From Prolixibacteraceae bacterium JC049 (lineage in GTDB: Bacteria > Bacteroidota > Bacteroidia > Bacteroidales > Prolixibacteraceae), in assembly GCA_023369685.1 (NCBI GenBank), contig SACZ01000003.1:334818-398817 (forward strand): a stretch of 64,000 nucleotides of DNA, given 5' to 3'. Of this stretch, positions 1 to 7,006 are shown in pieces. The notes beneath the pieces are model-generated. The model ran no database searches, was not told the origin of the DNA, and worked only from the letters and a program-made list of their open reading frames with translations. The position numbers and the translations under genes were made by a program. Numbering within the stretch: position 1 is the first letter of the stretch; every line of letters begins with the position of its first letter.

Positions 1-2
1 AA

Positions 3-470
3 GATTCATTAGAAAGTATTAAAATGACCTTATTGGCTCCAACCAATGAGGTTTTAAAAATAAGTATGGTTGAGTTTTTGCATCCAGATAGTTTAACTCC
101 TGTTCTATTAAAAGCTGAGGAATTGAATAAAGAGGTGGATTTACGAAGTGGTCATATGGAGATTGAGGCTGTGAAGGACCAGAGAATAAATCTGGAATTT
201 ATTTTGATGAAAAAATCTTCGAGCTATATTAAACATAAGTTGCAGATAGCTTGTTATGTGAAGAGCAGTAAAGCATACTTTTCGAATATTCCCAGTTCGG
301 TAGATCGACTAAGTTTATATCGATTAACAGGAGAGAAAGTAAATACTTATTTAGTTTCAGATTCTGAGCTTCATTTGATGTTGCCAGGAGCAGGAAGTTA
401 TATTGTAATGTTTGAAAGTAGCGGTAAGCTTGTGCAGACTATTAAACTGATAAACCTTAAAACGAATTAA
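3..470 (+). CDS. C-terminal part of a secreted/surface protein with a T9SS-like sorting domain (5' partial)
   Basis: The reading frame is open to the left edge of the window, so the first internal Met (position 24) is probably not the start and the gene begins outside. The last ~60 residues resemble the second half of a type IX secretion C-terminal sorting domain: a strand like LSLYRLTGEKV, then a LPGAGSYIVMF turn-strand and a closing GKLVQTIKLI strand. Such domains direct export across the outer membrane and are then cleaved and replaced by a lipid/LPS anchor (family knowledge). The upstream ~90 residues are not recognised. The next gene starts 2 nt after the stop, so the two are probably co-transcribed. 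The sorting-domain call is moderate because the usual YPNP motif of the first strand is not obvious. Confidence 0.6.
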   Translation, partial: DSLESIKMTLLAPTNEVLKISMVEFLHPDSLTPVLLKAEELNKEVDLRSGHMEIEAVKDQRINLEFILMKKSSSYIKHKLQIACYVKSSKAYFSNIPSSVDRLSLYRLTGEKVNTYLVSDSELHLMLPGAGSYIVMFESSGKLVQTIKLINLKTN

Positions 471-472
471 CT

Positions 473-673
473 ATGAAATATTACCTAACTATGATTTGTA
501 TGCTGGTAGGTAGCTTGATGTTGCAGGCACAACCAGATCCTCCTGATAATCCCAGCGGACCTCCTGTTCCTATAGAAGATGACATTTGGATGTTAATTCT
601 GCTAATTGTAATGTTTTTAGTGGGATTATACTTCTTGAGAAAGCATATTAATAAAAAAGGAGCGACTTTATAG
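473..673 (+). CDS. Small signal-peptide, Pro-rich, single-TM protein
   Basis: This 66-residue protein has a signal peptide ending near LMLQAQ, a short Pro/Asp-rich stretch (PDPPDNPSGPPVPIEDD) and one hydrophobic helix (about residues 38-55) followed by a basic tail RKHINKK. Small proteins with this build occur beside T9SS-secreted proteins in many Bacteroidota, but their role is not established. Here it starts 2 nt downstream of a gene with a sorting-domain-like end and finishes inside a terminator hairpin, so it is the last gene of that transcript. The basic tail after the helix suggests the C-terminus is cytoplasmic. No enzymatic motif is visible. Confidence 0.7.
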   Translation: MKYYLTMICMLVGSLMLQAQPDPPDNPSGPPVPIEDDIWMLILLIVMFLVGLYFLRKHINKKGATL

Positions 674-687
674 TCACTCCTTTTTTT
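659..687. terminator. Bidirectional Rho-independent terminator
   Basis: A 9-bp stem (GGAGCGACT paired with AGTCACTCC, one mismatch, loop TTAT) is followed by T7 on the plus strand and preceded by A6, which gives a T-run on the minus strand. It overlaps the stop codon of the 66-residue gene and can serve both converging transcripts. Confidence 0.8.
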
Positions 688-694
688 ACGAGTT

Positions 695-1045
695 TCAGTT
701 ACAGTCTTTTCGATACTCCTTTTTTAGTAGATAAAAGGCTAATAGTAATCCTAAGCCAGAGAAAAGGAAAATCATTGAGAAATATCCAGCTCCGTCATCC
801 ATACCACCGTACTCTTCTAAATAGAATCCGAAGAATATTCCCAAGGCAATTCCAATCAAAAATAATGACCACTTTAATATAGACAAGTGTCTATTTTTTT
901 CACTTTGTTGAAAGATTTTGGCATCCATTCCATGTTCAATAAGTGCCATACGCTCTCTATTGCGTGAGGTAAAGAATAGGTATATGAAGCCAAATAGTGT
1001 TCCGAAGGTTGCTACAATTGCGAAAATAGGTATTAACATTTCCAT
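695..1045 (-). CDS. DUF6249-like two/three-helix membrane protein
   Basis: This 116-residue protein has an N-terminal helix (about 3-25), a short cytoplasmic segment with the sequence RERMALIEHGMDAKIF, and two more helices (about 58-78 and 88-108). That layout and the ALIEHGMD motif are typical of the DUF6249 membrane-protein family of Bacteroidota, whose function is unknown. It is divergent from an ECF sigma factor and the two share a mirror-image ECF-type promoter region (1074-1165). It is therefore probably a direct target of that sigma factor, perhaps for envelope homeostasis (inference). On this promoter the 5' UTR is about 20 nt. Confidence 0.75.
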   Translation of the reverse strand: MEMLIPIFAIVATFGTLFGFIYLFFTSRNRERMALIEHGMDAKIFQQSEKNRHLSILKWSLFLIGIALGIFFGFYLEEYGGMDDGAGYFSMIFLFSGLGLLLAFYLLKKEYRKDCN

Positions 1046-1073
1046 GACATTCGTTTTTAATTGATTTTGTCAC

Positions 1074-1102
1074 TATGACGCATCTGATCGGTTTGGGTTA
1101 CA
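1074..1102 (-). promoter_or_regulatory. ECF-type promoter of the DUF6249 gene
   Basis: On the minus strand a -35-like TGTAACC (1102-1096) is separated by 15 nt from a -10-like CGTCATA (1080-1074). CGTC-type -10 boxes are characteristic of ECF sigma factors. The same two boxes with the same spacer occur on the plus strand before the sigma gene, so the pair forms an extended inverted repeat. Confidence 0.7.
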
Positions 1103-1136
1103 TGTTTTTTATAAAAAAAATTTTTCGCAATTTTAG

Positions 1137-1165
1137 TGTAACCTAAATCGAATGCTTGCGTCATA
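1137..1165 (+). promoter_or_regulatory. ECF-type autoregulatory promoter of the sigma gene
   Basis: TGTAACC (1137-1143), a 15-nt spacer and CGTCATA (1159-1165) mirror the divergent promoter on the other strand. The ATG of the sigma gene begins only 7 nt after the -10 box, so a transcript from this promoter would be nearly or fully leaderless. Confidence 0.7.
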
Positions 1166-1171
1166 AAGGCA

Positions 1172-1744
1172 ATGGAAAATAATAGTGATATTATATACAT
1201 CAAGAAAGTGCAGGCTGGAAACCGCGATGCATTTGGATATTTGGTAGAGAAGTATCAGGATATGGTTTTTTCTATTGCATTGAAGATTGTAAAAAACGAT
1301 TCGGATGCAGAGGAGATTGCTCAGGACGCTTTTATAAAAGCATTCCGGTATATCGGAGGATTTAAAGCAGAATCGAAATTTTCCACTTGGTTATATAGTA
1401 TAGTGTATAATACAGCTATTTCCAGCTTACGAAAAAAGAAAATTACGACGTATGAGATTGATGAAGGAATAAATCAAACTACTGATGTCTCTGACACCAA
1501 TCAGATGCACGCTATTACAGCAGAAGAGCAAAAGAAATATCTGAAAATTGCTTTGGAGAAGCTAAATGAGAATGACCAAATTTTGCTTACATTGTTTTAT
1601 TTCGAAGAGCAGACCCTGGATGAAATATCAGCTATTACAGGAATGAAAGCATCCAATGTAAAGGTGAAGGTTCATCGTGCCAGAAAGAAATTGTATAAGG
1701 TGCTGAATGACCTTTTGAAAGACGAAGTTCGATCAATAATCTGA
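1172..1744 (+). CDS. ECF RNA polymerase sigma factor
   Basis: This 190-residue protein has the two-domain build of ECF sigma factors. Region 2 covers about residues 10-90 with DAFGYLVEKYQDMVFSIAL and the DAEEIAQDAFIKAF core-binding/-10 helix, followed by STWLYSIVYNTAISSLRKKK. Region 4 covers about 125-180 with LDEISAITGMKASNVKVKVHRARKKL as the -35-reading helix-turn-helix. The start is fixed because region 2 begins within a few residues of the ATG. It is followed after 14 nt by a small membrane protein that could be its anti-sigma factor. The matching ECF boxes in front of both this gene and the divergent DUF6249 gene suggest autoregulation. Confidence 0.93.
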   Translation: MENNSDIIYIKKVQAGNRDAFGYLVEKYQDMVFSIALKIVKNDSDAEEIAQDAFIKAFRYIGGFKAESKFSTWLYSIVYNTAISSLRKKKITTYEIDEGINQTTDVSDTNQMHAITAEEQKKYLKIALEKLNENDQILLTLFYFEEQTLDEISAITGMKASNVKVKVHRARKKLYKVLNDLLKDEVRSII

Positions 1745-1758
1745 AAGAAAACAAGAGA

Positions 1759-2115
1759 ATGATGGAAAAAGATAAAATATTAAAAGAAGGATTGGAAGAG
1801 GCTTTTGTAAAAAAGGCACCTAAGCATATGCATTTGCAAATTATGAATAGGATAATGCTAGAAAAACTTCCAAAAGTTATCTATCAGCCATTAATCTCGA
1901 AAAGAGCGGGATGGATAGTAATAGTTATAGTGGCAATGATAACTGCCTATTTTTCTTTTGCCTCGGCAGGAGCCGAAAAAGATATAGCAGCATTGAAAGT
2001 GCTTAGCGACACTTTTTCCATTATACCGTTGTGGGCATGGGGATGTGTAACTGCATTTCTATTCTTCATTTGCTTCGAAATTTTCCATATGAGAGCAAAA
2101 GAGCAGAAACAATAA
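1759..2115 (+). CDS. Small two-TM protein, candidate anti-sigma factor
   Basis: This 118-residue protein has a charged N-terminal ~48 residues (KILKEGLEEAFVKKAPKHMHLQIMNRIM) followed by two hydrophobic helices (about 50-68 and 90-110) and a basic end. Position directly downstream of an ECF sigma factor, a short cytoplasmic helical region and membrane anchoring match the design of short ECF anti-sigma factors. No zinc-binding HxxxCxxC motif is present, so it would not be a ZAS-type protein. It starts with two Met codons and either could be used. The functional assignment rests on context only. Confidence 0.65.
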   Translation: MMEKDKILKEGLEEAFVKKAPKHMHLQIMNRIMLEKLPKVIYQPLISKRAGWIVIVIVAMITAYFSFASAGAEKDIAALKVLSDTFSIIPLWAWGCVTAFLFFICFEIFHMRAKEQKQ

Positions 2116-2141
2116 GACTTTCAAAAACTTCAATAAAACAC

Positions 2142-2171
2142 AAACGACCTAAACATTTGTTTAAGTCGTTT
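2142..2171. terminator. Probable terminator hairpin between convergent genes
   Basis: A 13-bp stem (AAACGACCTAAAC with GTTTAAGTCGTTT, one mismatch, loop ATTT) lies between the small membrane protein and the convergent DUF3127 gene. The T-run is weak on both strands. Confidence 0.5.
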
Positions 2172-2196
2172 ATATGCTCTAAGCGAAATAGAATGC

Positions 2197-2565
2197 TTAG
2201 AAAGGAAGATCGTTTACGCTATCCTCGGCTGGAGGAGGAACATCTTCAGGCGCAAACTCTGGTGGCATCATTCCTGCAGCAGCTTCATTCTGCACGCGAT
2301 CAATTTTCCATGCATTGATATTGTGATACCATCTTCCGTTAAATTCTCTCGACTCAAGATTAAAGCCTACATCAACTTGATCTCCTTGGTTGTAACCTTG
2401 AAGAATGTTGATTTTGTCGTTGAAAAGTGTGAAACAAACACTTTTAGGAAATTGCTCTTCTGTTTCAATAACAAATTCTTGTTTTTGCCACTCTTTTCCA
2501 GCTTTGCTCACTCCCGATTGTACTGGAAGAATCTGAATAATTTGTCCGCTTATTTGTAAACTCAT
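2197..2565 (-). CDS. DUF3127 OB-fold-like protein with an SSB-like acidic tail
   Basis: This 122-residue protein has a DUF3127-type domain (about residues 1-92; GQIIQILPVQSGVSKAGKEW, later WYHNINAWKIDR), a family related to single-stranded-DNA-binding OB folds. It is followed by a Pro/Glu-rich linker and the C-terminal tip EDSVNDLPF. That tip closely resembles the DDIPF tail by which SSB recruits repair and replication proteins (established for SSB). It therefore probably binds nucleic acid and partners (inference). It is a separate unit downstream of the FKBP genes, from which it is isolated by a strong terminator. Confidence 0.85.
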   Translation of the reverse strand: MSLQISGQIIQILPVQSGVSKAGKEWQKQEFVIETEEQFPKSVCFTLFNDKINILQGYNQGDQVDVGFNLESREFNGRWYHNINAWKIDRVQNEAAAGMMPPEFAPEDVPPPAEDSVNDLPF

Positions 2566-2582
2566 AACTTATTTTGGAATAA

Positions 2583-2608
2583 AAACCTCCGATGAAGATC
2601 GGAGGTTT
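2583..2608 (-). terminator. Terminator downstream of the FKBP lipoprotein gene
   Basis: A perfect 11-bp stem (AAACCTCCGAT with ATCGGAGGTTT) and a 4-nt loop lie 25 nt after the stop. On the minus strand the stem runs into a T-rich stretch, as in an intrinsic terminator. Confidence 0.85.
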
Positions 2609-2633
2609 CAACTAAGTTGATATGTGATCTTTC

Positions 2634-3371
2634 TTATTTTTTGCTTTTAGCTACTTCAAGTAATTCTACTTCGAAGATTAGCGTAGAGTTAGGAAGGATC
2701 TTTTCTCCTGCTTGACGCTCACCGTATGCAAGCTCAGCTGGAACAAAAAGTTTCCATTTAGAACCAACAGGCATTAATTGAAGTGCTTCTGTCCATCCTT
2801 TGATAACTCCGTTTACTGGGAATTCCATTGGCTCTTTTCTTTCTACAGAACTATCGAAAACTGTTCCGTCGATCAAAGTACCGTGGTAGTGACATTTCAC
2901 TTTGTCTGTTAATCCTGGCTTCTCACCTTTTCCTTCTTTCAATACTTGGTACTGAAGTCCGCTTTCCAAAGTGATAACACCCTCTTTTTTCTTATTCTCT
3001 TCTAGGAATTTTTTACCTTTCTCAAGGTTTTCTACTCCTTTTTTCTTCATTTCAGCCTCTTTCTTAGTGCGTTCGCCTTCTAAGAAAGTACGAATAACCT
3101 GCATGGTTTCGTCTGCCTTAATTTTAGTATCTTCTCCTTTAATTGCTTTTGCAAATGCAGCAATCAAAAGATCTTTATCGATAGTAGTTTCCTCACTAAC
3201 GTAAGCATCCAATGAACGATTGATGTTTGAACCAACATCAACACCAAATGCATAACTCACTGAGTCAACTTTAGTTTTCAACTCTTTATCTTTTCCTACT
3301 GTTTCAACGTTTCCACAAGAAGAAACGAAAAATGAAGCAGCTAATCCGGCTATTAATAATTTTCCTTTCAC
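2634..3371 (-). CDS. FKBP-type peptidyl-prolyl isomerase lipoprotein (FkpA/Mip-like)
   Basis: This 245-residue protein begins with a lipoprotein signal peptide (lipobox FVSSC, Cys near residue 19). It then has an FKBP N-terminal helical dimerisation domain (about 35-130, rich in Lys/Glu helices) and an FKBP catalytic domain (about 135-240). The catalytic domain shows KVKCHYHGTLIDGTVFDSS, FPVNGVIKGWTEALQLMPVG and LAYGERQAG. The protein should fold periplasmic or outer-membrane proteins by cis/trans proline isomerisation. The start codon is GTG. A cytoplasmic paralogue lies immediately upstream (50 nt), which looks like a tandem duplication that gained or lost an export signal. Confidence 0.95.
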   Translation of the reverse strand: MKGKLLIAGLAASFFVSSCGNVETVGKDKELKTKVDSVSYAFGVDVGSNINRSLDAYVSEETTIDKDLLIAAFAKAIKGEDTKIKADETMQVIRTFLEGERTKKEAEMKKKGVENLEKGKKFLEENKKKEGVITLESGLQYQVLKEGKGEKPGLTDKVKCHYHGTLIDGTVFDSSVERKEPMEFPVNGVIKGWTEALQLMPVGSKWKLFVPAELAYGERQAGEKILPNSTLIFEVELLEVAKSKK

Positions 3372-3421
3372 GAGTATCGAATTAAATTGTTACAATTTTT
3401 GATTTAATCTTCTCGAATTAA

Positions 3422-4027
3422 TTAGACGATAGCTAATAATTCAACTTCGAAAATAAGTGCTGTGTTAGGTCCGATATTGGCACCAGCTCCTCTTTCACCA
3501 TAAGCTAGGTTAGAAGGAACATACAATTTCCATTTCGATCCTACAGACATCAACTGCAATGCTTCAACCCAACCTGCAATAACACCATTTACTGGGAATA
3601 CTGCTGGCTCGCCACGCTGTACAGAGCTATCGAATACAGTTCCATCAATCAAAGTTCCGTGGTAGTGACAACGTACCTGATCTTTTTCTGTTGGAATAGC
3701 TCCATCTCCTTCATTCATCACTTCGTACTGCAGACCACTAGGCAAAGTAATTACACCTTCTTTTTCTTTGTTCTCAGCTAAGAATGCTTCTCCAACTCCT
3801 TTGGCTTTGTCTGCCTCTTCTTGCTGAAGTTTAGTCATAAACTCTTGAAGAATTTGGTTGGCTTCTTCTGGAGAAAGTTTAGGCTGTTTTCCTGCGTAAG
3901 CATCTTTCAATGCTTCAGCCATTTTATCGATATCTACATCTTTAACTCCCGATCCAAGTAAGTTACTAGCTACGCTAAGTCCCAAAGAATAAGCAAATTT
4001 CTCTGCTTGTGTTTTAAATTCTGACAT
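3422..4027 (-). CDS. Cytoplasmic FKBP-type peptidyl-prolyl isomerase (FklB-like)
   Basis: This 201-residue protein starts at the Met of MSEFKTQAEKFAYSLGLSV. An upstream in-frame Met would add 23 residues unlike the family. It has an FKBP N-terminal domain (about 5-95) and a catalytic domain (about 105-200) with VRCHYHGTLIDGTVFDSS, FPVNGVIAGWVEALQLMSVG and LAYGERGAGANIGPNTALIF. There is no signal peptide, so it acts in the cytoplasm. It is clearly paralogous to the lipoprotein isomerase downstream and is probably transcribed with it. Confidence 0.95.
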   Translation of the reverse strand: MSEFKTQAEKFAYSLGLSVASNLLGSGVKDVDIDKMAEALKDAYAGKQPKLSPEEANQILQEFMTKLQQEEADKAKGVGEAFLAENKEKEGVITLPSGLQYEVMNEGDGAIPTEKDQVRCHYHGTLIDGTVFDSSVQRGEPAVFPVNGVIAGWVEALQLMSVGSKWKLYVPSNLAYGERGAGANIGPNTALIFEVELLAIV

Positions 4028-4134
4028 ATCTATTCTAATTTCTTTTCGATAATAAGAATTGCGAAAATAACTGATTCTTTTTAGAATAAAGAACAATAGT
4101 TGGTTTTTATCCCAATTGGTTGCATTTATCTCAT

Positions 4135-4800
4135 TTATTGCTTCCTGGCTCTAAGCATTTCTCTTTTTCCAGGAGGACCAGGAATGCGTTCAACAGTGAA
4201 TCCGGCTGCTTGTAAATCACGTCTTACTTGTCCTTTTGCGCAGTAGGTTACCAGAATTCCATTGTTGTTCATTTGCTCGTAGATTCGCTTAAAGGCATCG
4301 GCTCCCCACATCTCAGGTTGTTTGCCTGGAGCAAATGCATCGAAGTAAACTAAGTCGAAGCTTCCAACTTGCGATAAATCGAAAGTAAGCCAATCTACCT
4401 CTGCTTTGTAAAAATGTAAATGAGCATCAGTGTCGATCCATTGGTTCCAAGGAGCCGAATGCATGGCTTGATAGAATTGCTGTGCCGATTCCCCCATGGT
4501 TGTTCCATGGTTTAACTTCTCCCATATATTTTTGCCCAGTGGATACTTCTCCAGTGTAAAATAGCGAACACATTTTTCGGTTTCTAATGCATGTTGTCTG
4601 GTTAGAAGAGCATTTAGCCCTGTGCCGAATCCCACTTCTAAAACGGAAAATTCGTTCTTCTCAATTTGCTTAAATCCAGCTTCAATAAACACATGGTTAG
4701 ACTCCTGTATCGCTCCATGAGTAGAGTGATAACTTTCATCCATATTTTCTAAAAACAGAGAGTGCGATCCATCTTCTGTTGCTATTATCTTGGGTTTCAT
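4135..4800 (-). CDS. mnmD: tRNA (5-methylaminomethyl-2-thiouridine)-methyltransferase MnmD
   Basis: This 221-residue protein is equivalent to the methyltransferase half of E. coli MnmC without the FAD oxidase half. It transfers a methyl group from SAM in the last step of mnm5s2U34 wobble-base formation in tRNA. Visible features are the SAM-binding motif VLEVGFGTGLNALLT (about 55-69), the DUF752 signature DLVYFDAFAPGKQPEMW (about 148-164) and the C-terminal PGPPGKREMLRA. Stand-alone MnmD is common in Bacteroidota. It sits in the minus-strand run with the FKBP genes but has its own 107-nt spacer. Confidence 0.93.
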   Translation of the reverse strand: MKPKIIATEDGSHSLFLENMDESYHSTHGAIQESNHVFIEAGFKQIEKNEFSVLEVGFGTGLNALLTRQHALETEKCVRYFTLEKYPLGKNIWEKLNHGTTMGESAQQFYQAMHSAPWNQWIDTDAHLHFYKAEVDWLTFDLSQVGSFDLVYFDAFAPGKQPEMWGADAFKRIYEQMNNNGILVTYCAKGQVRRDLQAAGFTVERIPGPPGKREMLRARKQ

Positions 4801-4937
4801 TTATTGCAATTATTTAGACCTTTGAATATTCATTGATCAGTTGATTGAGGCTACAAATTTAATTTTTTAAAAGCTTGTAACCATTCTCATTCAGTTAGAA
4901 TAATTACCTTTAAGCTGTTTTGTCAAAATTTTATGAT

Positions 4938-5552
4938 ATGTTGGTTAAAATTTATCCCGAAAATCCGAATCCCAAAGAAATTCAACGTATAGTTGAAGTA
5001 CTAAGAAATGGTGGTGTTATTATTTATCCTACCGATACTATTTACGGGGTAGGGTGTGATATTACCAACGCTCGTGCTGTTGAAAAGGTGGCACGAATTC
5101 GTGGAATTCAGCTTCAAAAATCGAATTTCTCATTCATCTGTTACGACTTGAGTCATATTTCTGATTATAGTAAGCCAATTCCGAATTCAATATTTAAGTT
5201 GATGAAGAAAAATCTTCCGGGACCGTTTACTTTTATTCTGGAAGCTAACAATAATGTCCCCAAAATATTTAAGCATAAAAAGAAGACTGTGGGAATTAGG
5301 GTGCCAGACAACAATATCATAAGAGATTTGGTAAAAGAATTGGGAAACCCTATCATGTCGACATCTGTTCACGATGAAGATGAAATTATGGAGTATTCTA
5401 CCGATCCGGAATTGATCTCTGAAAAATATGAGAATACAGTTGATGCTGTAATTGATGGCGGCTATGGAGAATTAATTCCTTCAACCATTGTGGATTGCTC
5501 TGCAGGTGATGTGGAAATAATTCGAGAGGGAAAAGGGGAGTTGATTTATTAA
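4938..5552 (+). CDS. Sua5/YciO/YrdC family protein, YciO-like
   Basis: This 204-residue protein contains a YrdC-type domain with the ATP/threonine-binding signatures GGVIIYPTDTIYGVGCDI (about 25-42), PGPFTFILEA, KKKTVGIRVP and STIVDCS. The family makes L-threonylcarbamoyladenylate for tRNA t6A37. The spacing and the ending IREGKGELIY are closest to the YciO subgroup, whose exact role is less certain than that of TsaC/Sua5. An upstream in-frame TTG (4920) could add six residues. The ATG at 4938 is preferred because homologues begin at MxxKIYPENPNPKEI. Confidence 0.88.
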   Translation: MLVKIYPENPNPKEIQRIVEVLRNGGVIIYPTDTIYGVGCDITNARAVEKVARIRGIQLQKSNFSFICYDLSHISDYSKPIPNSIFKLMKKNLPGPFTFILEANNNVPKIFKHKKKTVGIRVPDNNIIRDLVKELGNPIMSTSVHDEDEIMEYSTDPELISEKYENTVDAVIDGGYGELIPSTIVDCSAGDVEIIREGKGELIY

Positions 5553-5612
5553 AGTGAATTCGTTTGCAACAATTTGCCGGTTATAGCTGTTTGCATTGGA
5601 AAATAAGATAGA

Positions 5613-5918
5613 ATGTTTGAAAGACTAAAGAAGAAGTGGGGATTGAAATCCAATTGGCAAGTAGGAATTATTTTAATGACATTTAGTATTGCCGGCCCGC
5701 TTACACTATATATACGAAGACCTGTATTCGAACTATTAAATATTACTGCAGAAACATCGTTGTGGATTAAAATACCGATGTGGGTGATTGTAATTACTCC
5801 TTCGCATCTGATTTTAGTAGGAATTATTGGAACTTTATTGGGGCAATATCAGTTTGTGAAATATTTTTTCGGGAAATTCTTTGGCCGTTTCACCCGGCGT
5901 AAATCAACTAATTCTTAA
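5613..5918 (+). CDS. Small conserved membrane protein upstream of hemH
   Basis: This 101-residue protein starts MFERLKKKWGLKSNWQV and has two hydrophobic helices (about 17-35 and 50-75) and a strongly basic C-terminus (KFFGRFTRRKSTNS). Basic ends on both sides of the helix pair place both termini in the cytoplasm. Proteins of this pattern are found in Bacteroidota as a DUF6787-like family without known function. It lies 11 nt before hemH on the same strand and is likely co-transcribed with it, but nothing in the sequence ties it to haem. Confidence 0.65.
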   Translation: MFERLKKKWGLKSNWQVGIILMTFSIAGPLTLYIRRPVFELLNITAETSLWIKIPMWVIVITPSHLILVGIIGTLLGQYQFVKYFFGKFFGRFTRRKSTNS

Positions 5919-5929
5919 CGCTTTTATTT

Positions 5930-6943
5930 ATGAGCAAAACTGCTGTTTTATTAATAAATGTGGGGACTCCAGATAGTCCATCTGTAAAAGATGTTCGTCG
6001 TTATTTATCCGAATTTCTGAACGATAAGCGAGTTATTGATATTCCCTGGGCGGCTAGAAAACTGCTGGTAAATGGTATAATTGTTCCTTTTCGAGCACCA
6101 AAATCAGCTAAGATTTATGAGAAAGTTTGGACAGATAAAGGTTCTCCGCTTTTAATTCATGGTGAAAATTTAGCCCGAAAACTACAAGAGCTATTGGGGC
6201 GCGACTATATGGTTGAATTGGGCATGCGTTATCGCAAACCATCCATAAGTAGTGCGTTGCAGAAATTTAAAGCGGCTAAAGTGCGGCGCATAATTGTAAT
6301 GCCGTTGTTTCCTCAGTATGCTGCATCTACTACAGGTACTGCTGTCGAAGAGGTATTTCGTTTAATAAATAAAGAGTGGGCAGTTCCAGAGGTGACTACC
6401 ATTGGTAGCTTTTTCCAGAATGAGAGTTTTGTTCAGAATTTTGCTGATATCGGCTTGGAATATCATCCCGAGGATTACGATCATGTGCTTTTCTCGTATC
6501 ACGGACTTCCGGTACGTCAGGTGAATAAAGTGCATCCTGAAATGAAATGTGAGAATTGTACTTGTCATGAGCAGTACGATGCTGAAGCACATTTTCAGTG
6601 TTACAAGGCTGAATGTTATGAGACAACTCGGCTAATTGCCAAGAAAATGTACCTTAAGCCTGAAGAGTTTAGTGTTGCTTTTCAATCGAGGCTGGACAAA
6701 AACTGGCTAACTCCGTTTTCTGACAAGCGAGTGGCTGAGTTGGCTCAAAATGGAGCCAAACGCATACTGGTTTTGTGCCCATCGTTTGTGGCCGATTGTC
6801 TGGAAACTACTTTTGAAATAGGAGAGGAGTATGCTGAAATATTCCACGAAAATGGCGGTGAGCATTTACAGCTGGTACGCAGCTTAAATGACGATGATCG
6901 CTGGGTAGAGACGGTTGCTCAACTGGTAAAAAGAGAAAATTAG
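5930..6943 (+). CDS. hemH: Ferrochelatase
   Basis: This 337-residue protein is ferrochelatase, which inserts Fe2+ into protoporphyrin IX to make protohaem. Signatures are KTAVLLINVGTPDSPSV at the start, PLFPQYAASTTGTAVEEVF (about 125-143), the catalytic-His motif FSYHGLPVRQVNK (about 184-196), and the C-terminal CPSFVADCLETTFEIGEEY with its conserved Glu residues. A Cys-rich insertion (CENCTCHEQYD...CYKAECYETT, about 203-228) follows the catalytic His and could hold a [2Fe-2S] cluster, as in some bacterial ferrochelatases. A strong terminator follows the stop. Confidence 0.97.
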   Translation: MSKTAVLLINVGTPDSPSVKDVRRYLSEFLNDKRVIDIPWAARKLLVNGIIVPFRAPKSAKIYEKVWTDKGSPLLIHGENLARKLQELLGRDYMVELGMRYRKPSISSALQKFKAAKVRRIIVMPLFPQYAASTTGTAVEEVFRLINKEWAVPEVTTIGSFFQNESFVQNFADIGLEYHPEDYDHVLFSYHGLPVRQVNKVHPEMKCENCTCHEQYDAEAHFQCYKAECYETTRLIAKKMYLKPEEFSVAFQSRLDKNWLTPFSDKRVAELAQNGAKRILVLCPSFVADCLETTFEIGEEYAEIFHENGGEHLQLVRSLNDDDRWVETVAQLVKREN

Positions 6944-6951
6944 TAAATAAA

Positions 6952-6985
6952 AAAGCTGCTTATCAGTGAATGATGAAGCAGCTTT
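6952..6985. terminator. Terminator between hemH and the convergent DHOD-like gene
   Basis: A perfect 10-bp stem (AAAGCTGCTT with AAGCAGCTTT) and a 14-nt loop lie 8 nt after the hemH stop. A/T-rich flanks on both sides suggest a bidirectional role. Confidence 0.75.
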
Positions 6986-7006
6986 CTGAATATTTTGATG
7001 TATTGA

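Noticed and set aside
2031-2318. 95-codon plus-strand frame overlapping the small membrane protein and DUF3127 genes
   Set aside because: It overlaps two better supported genes and a terminator hairpin, and has no signal or family resemblance.
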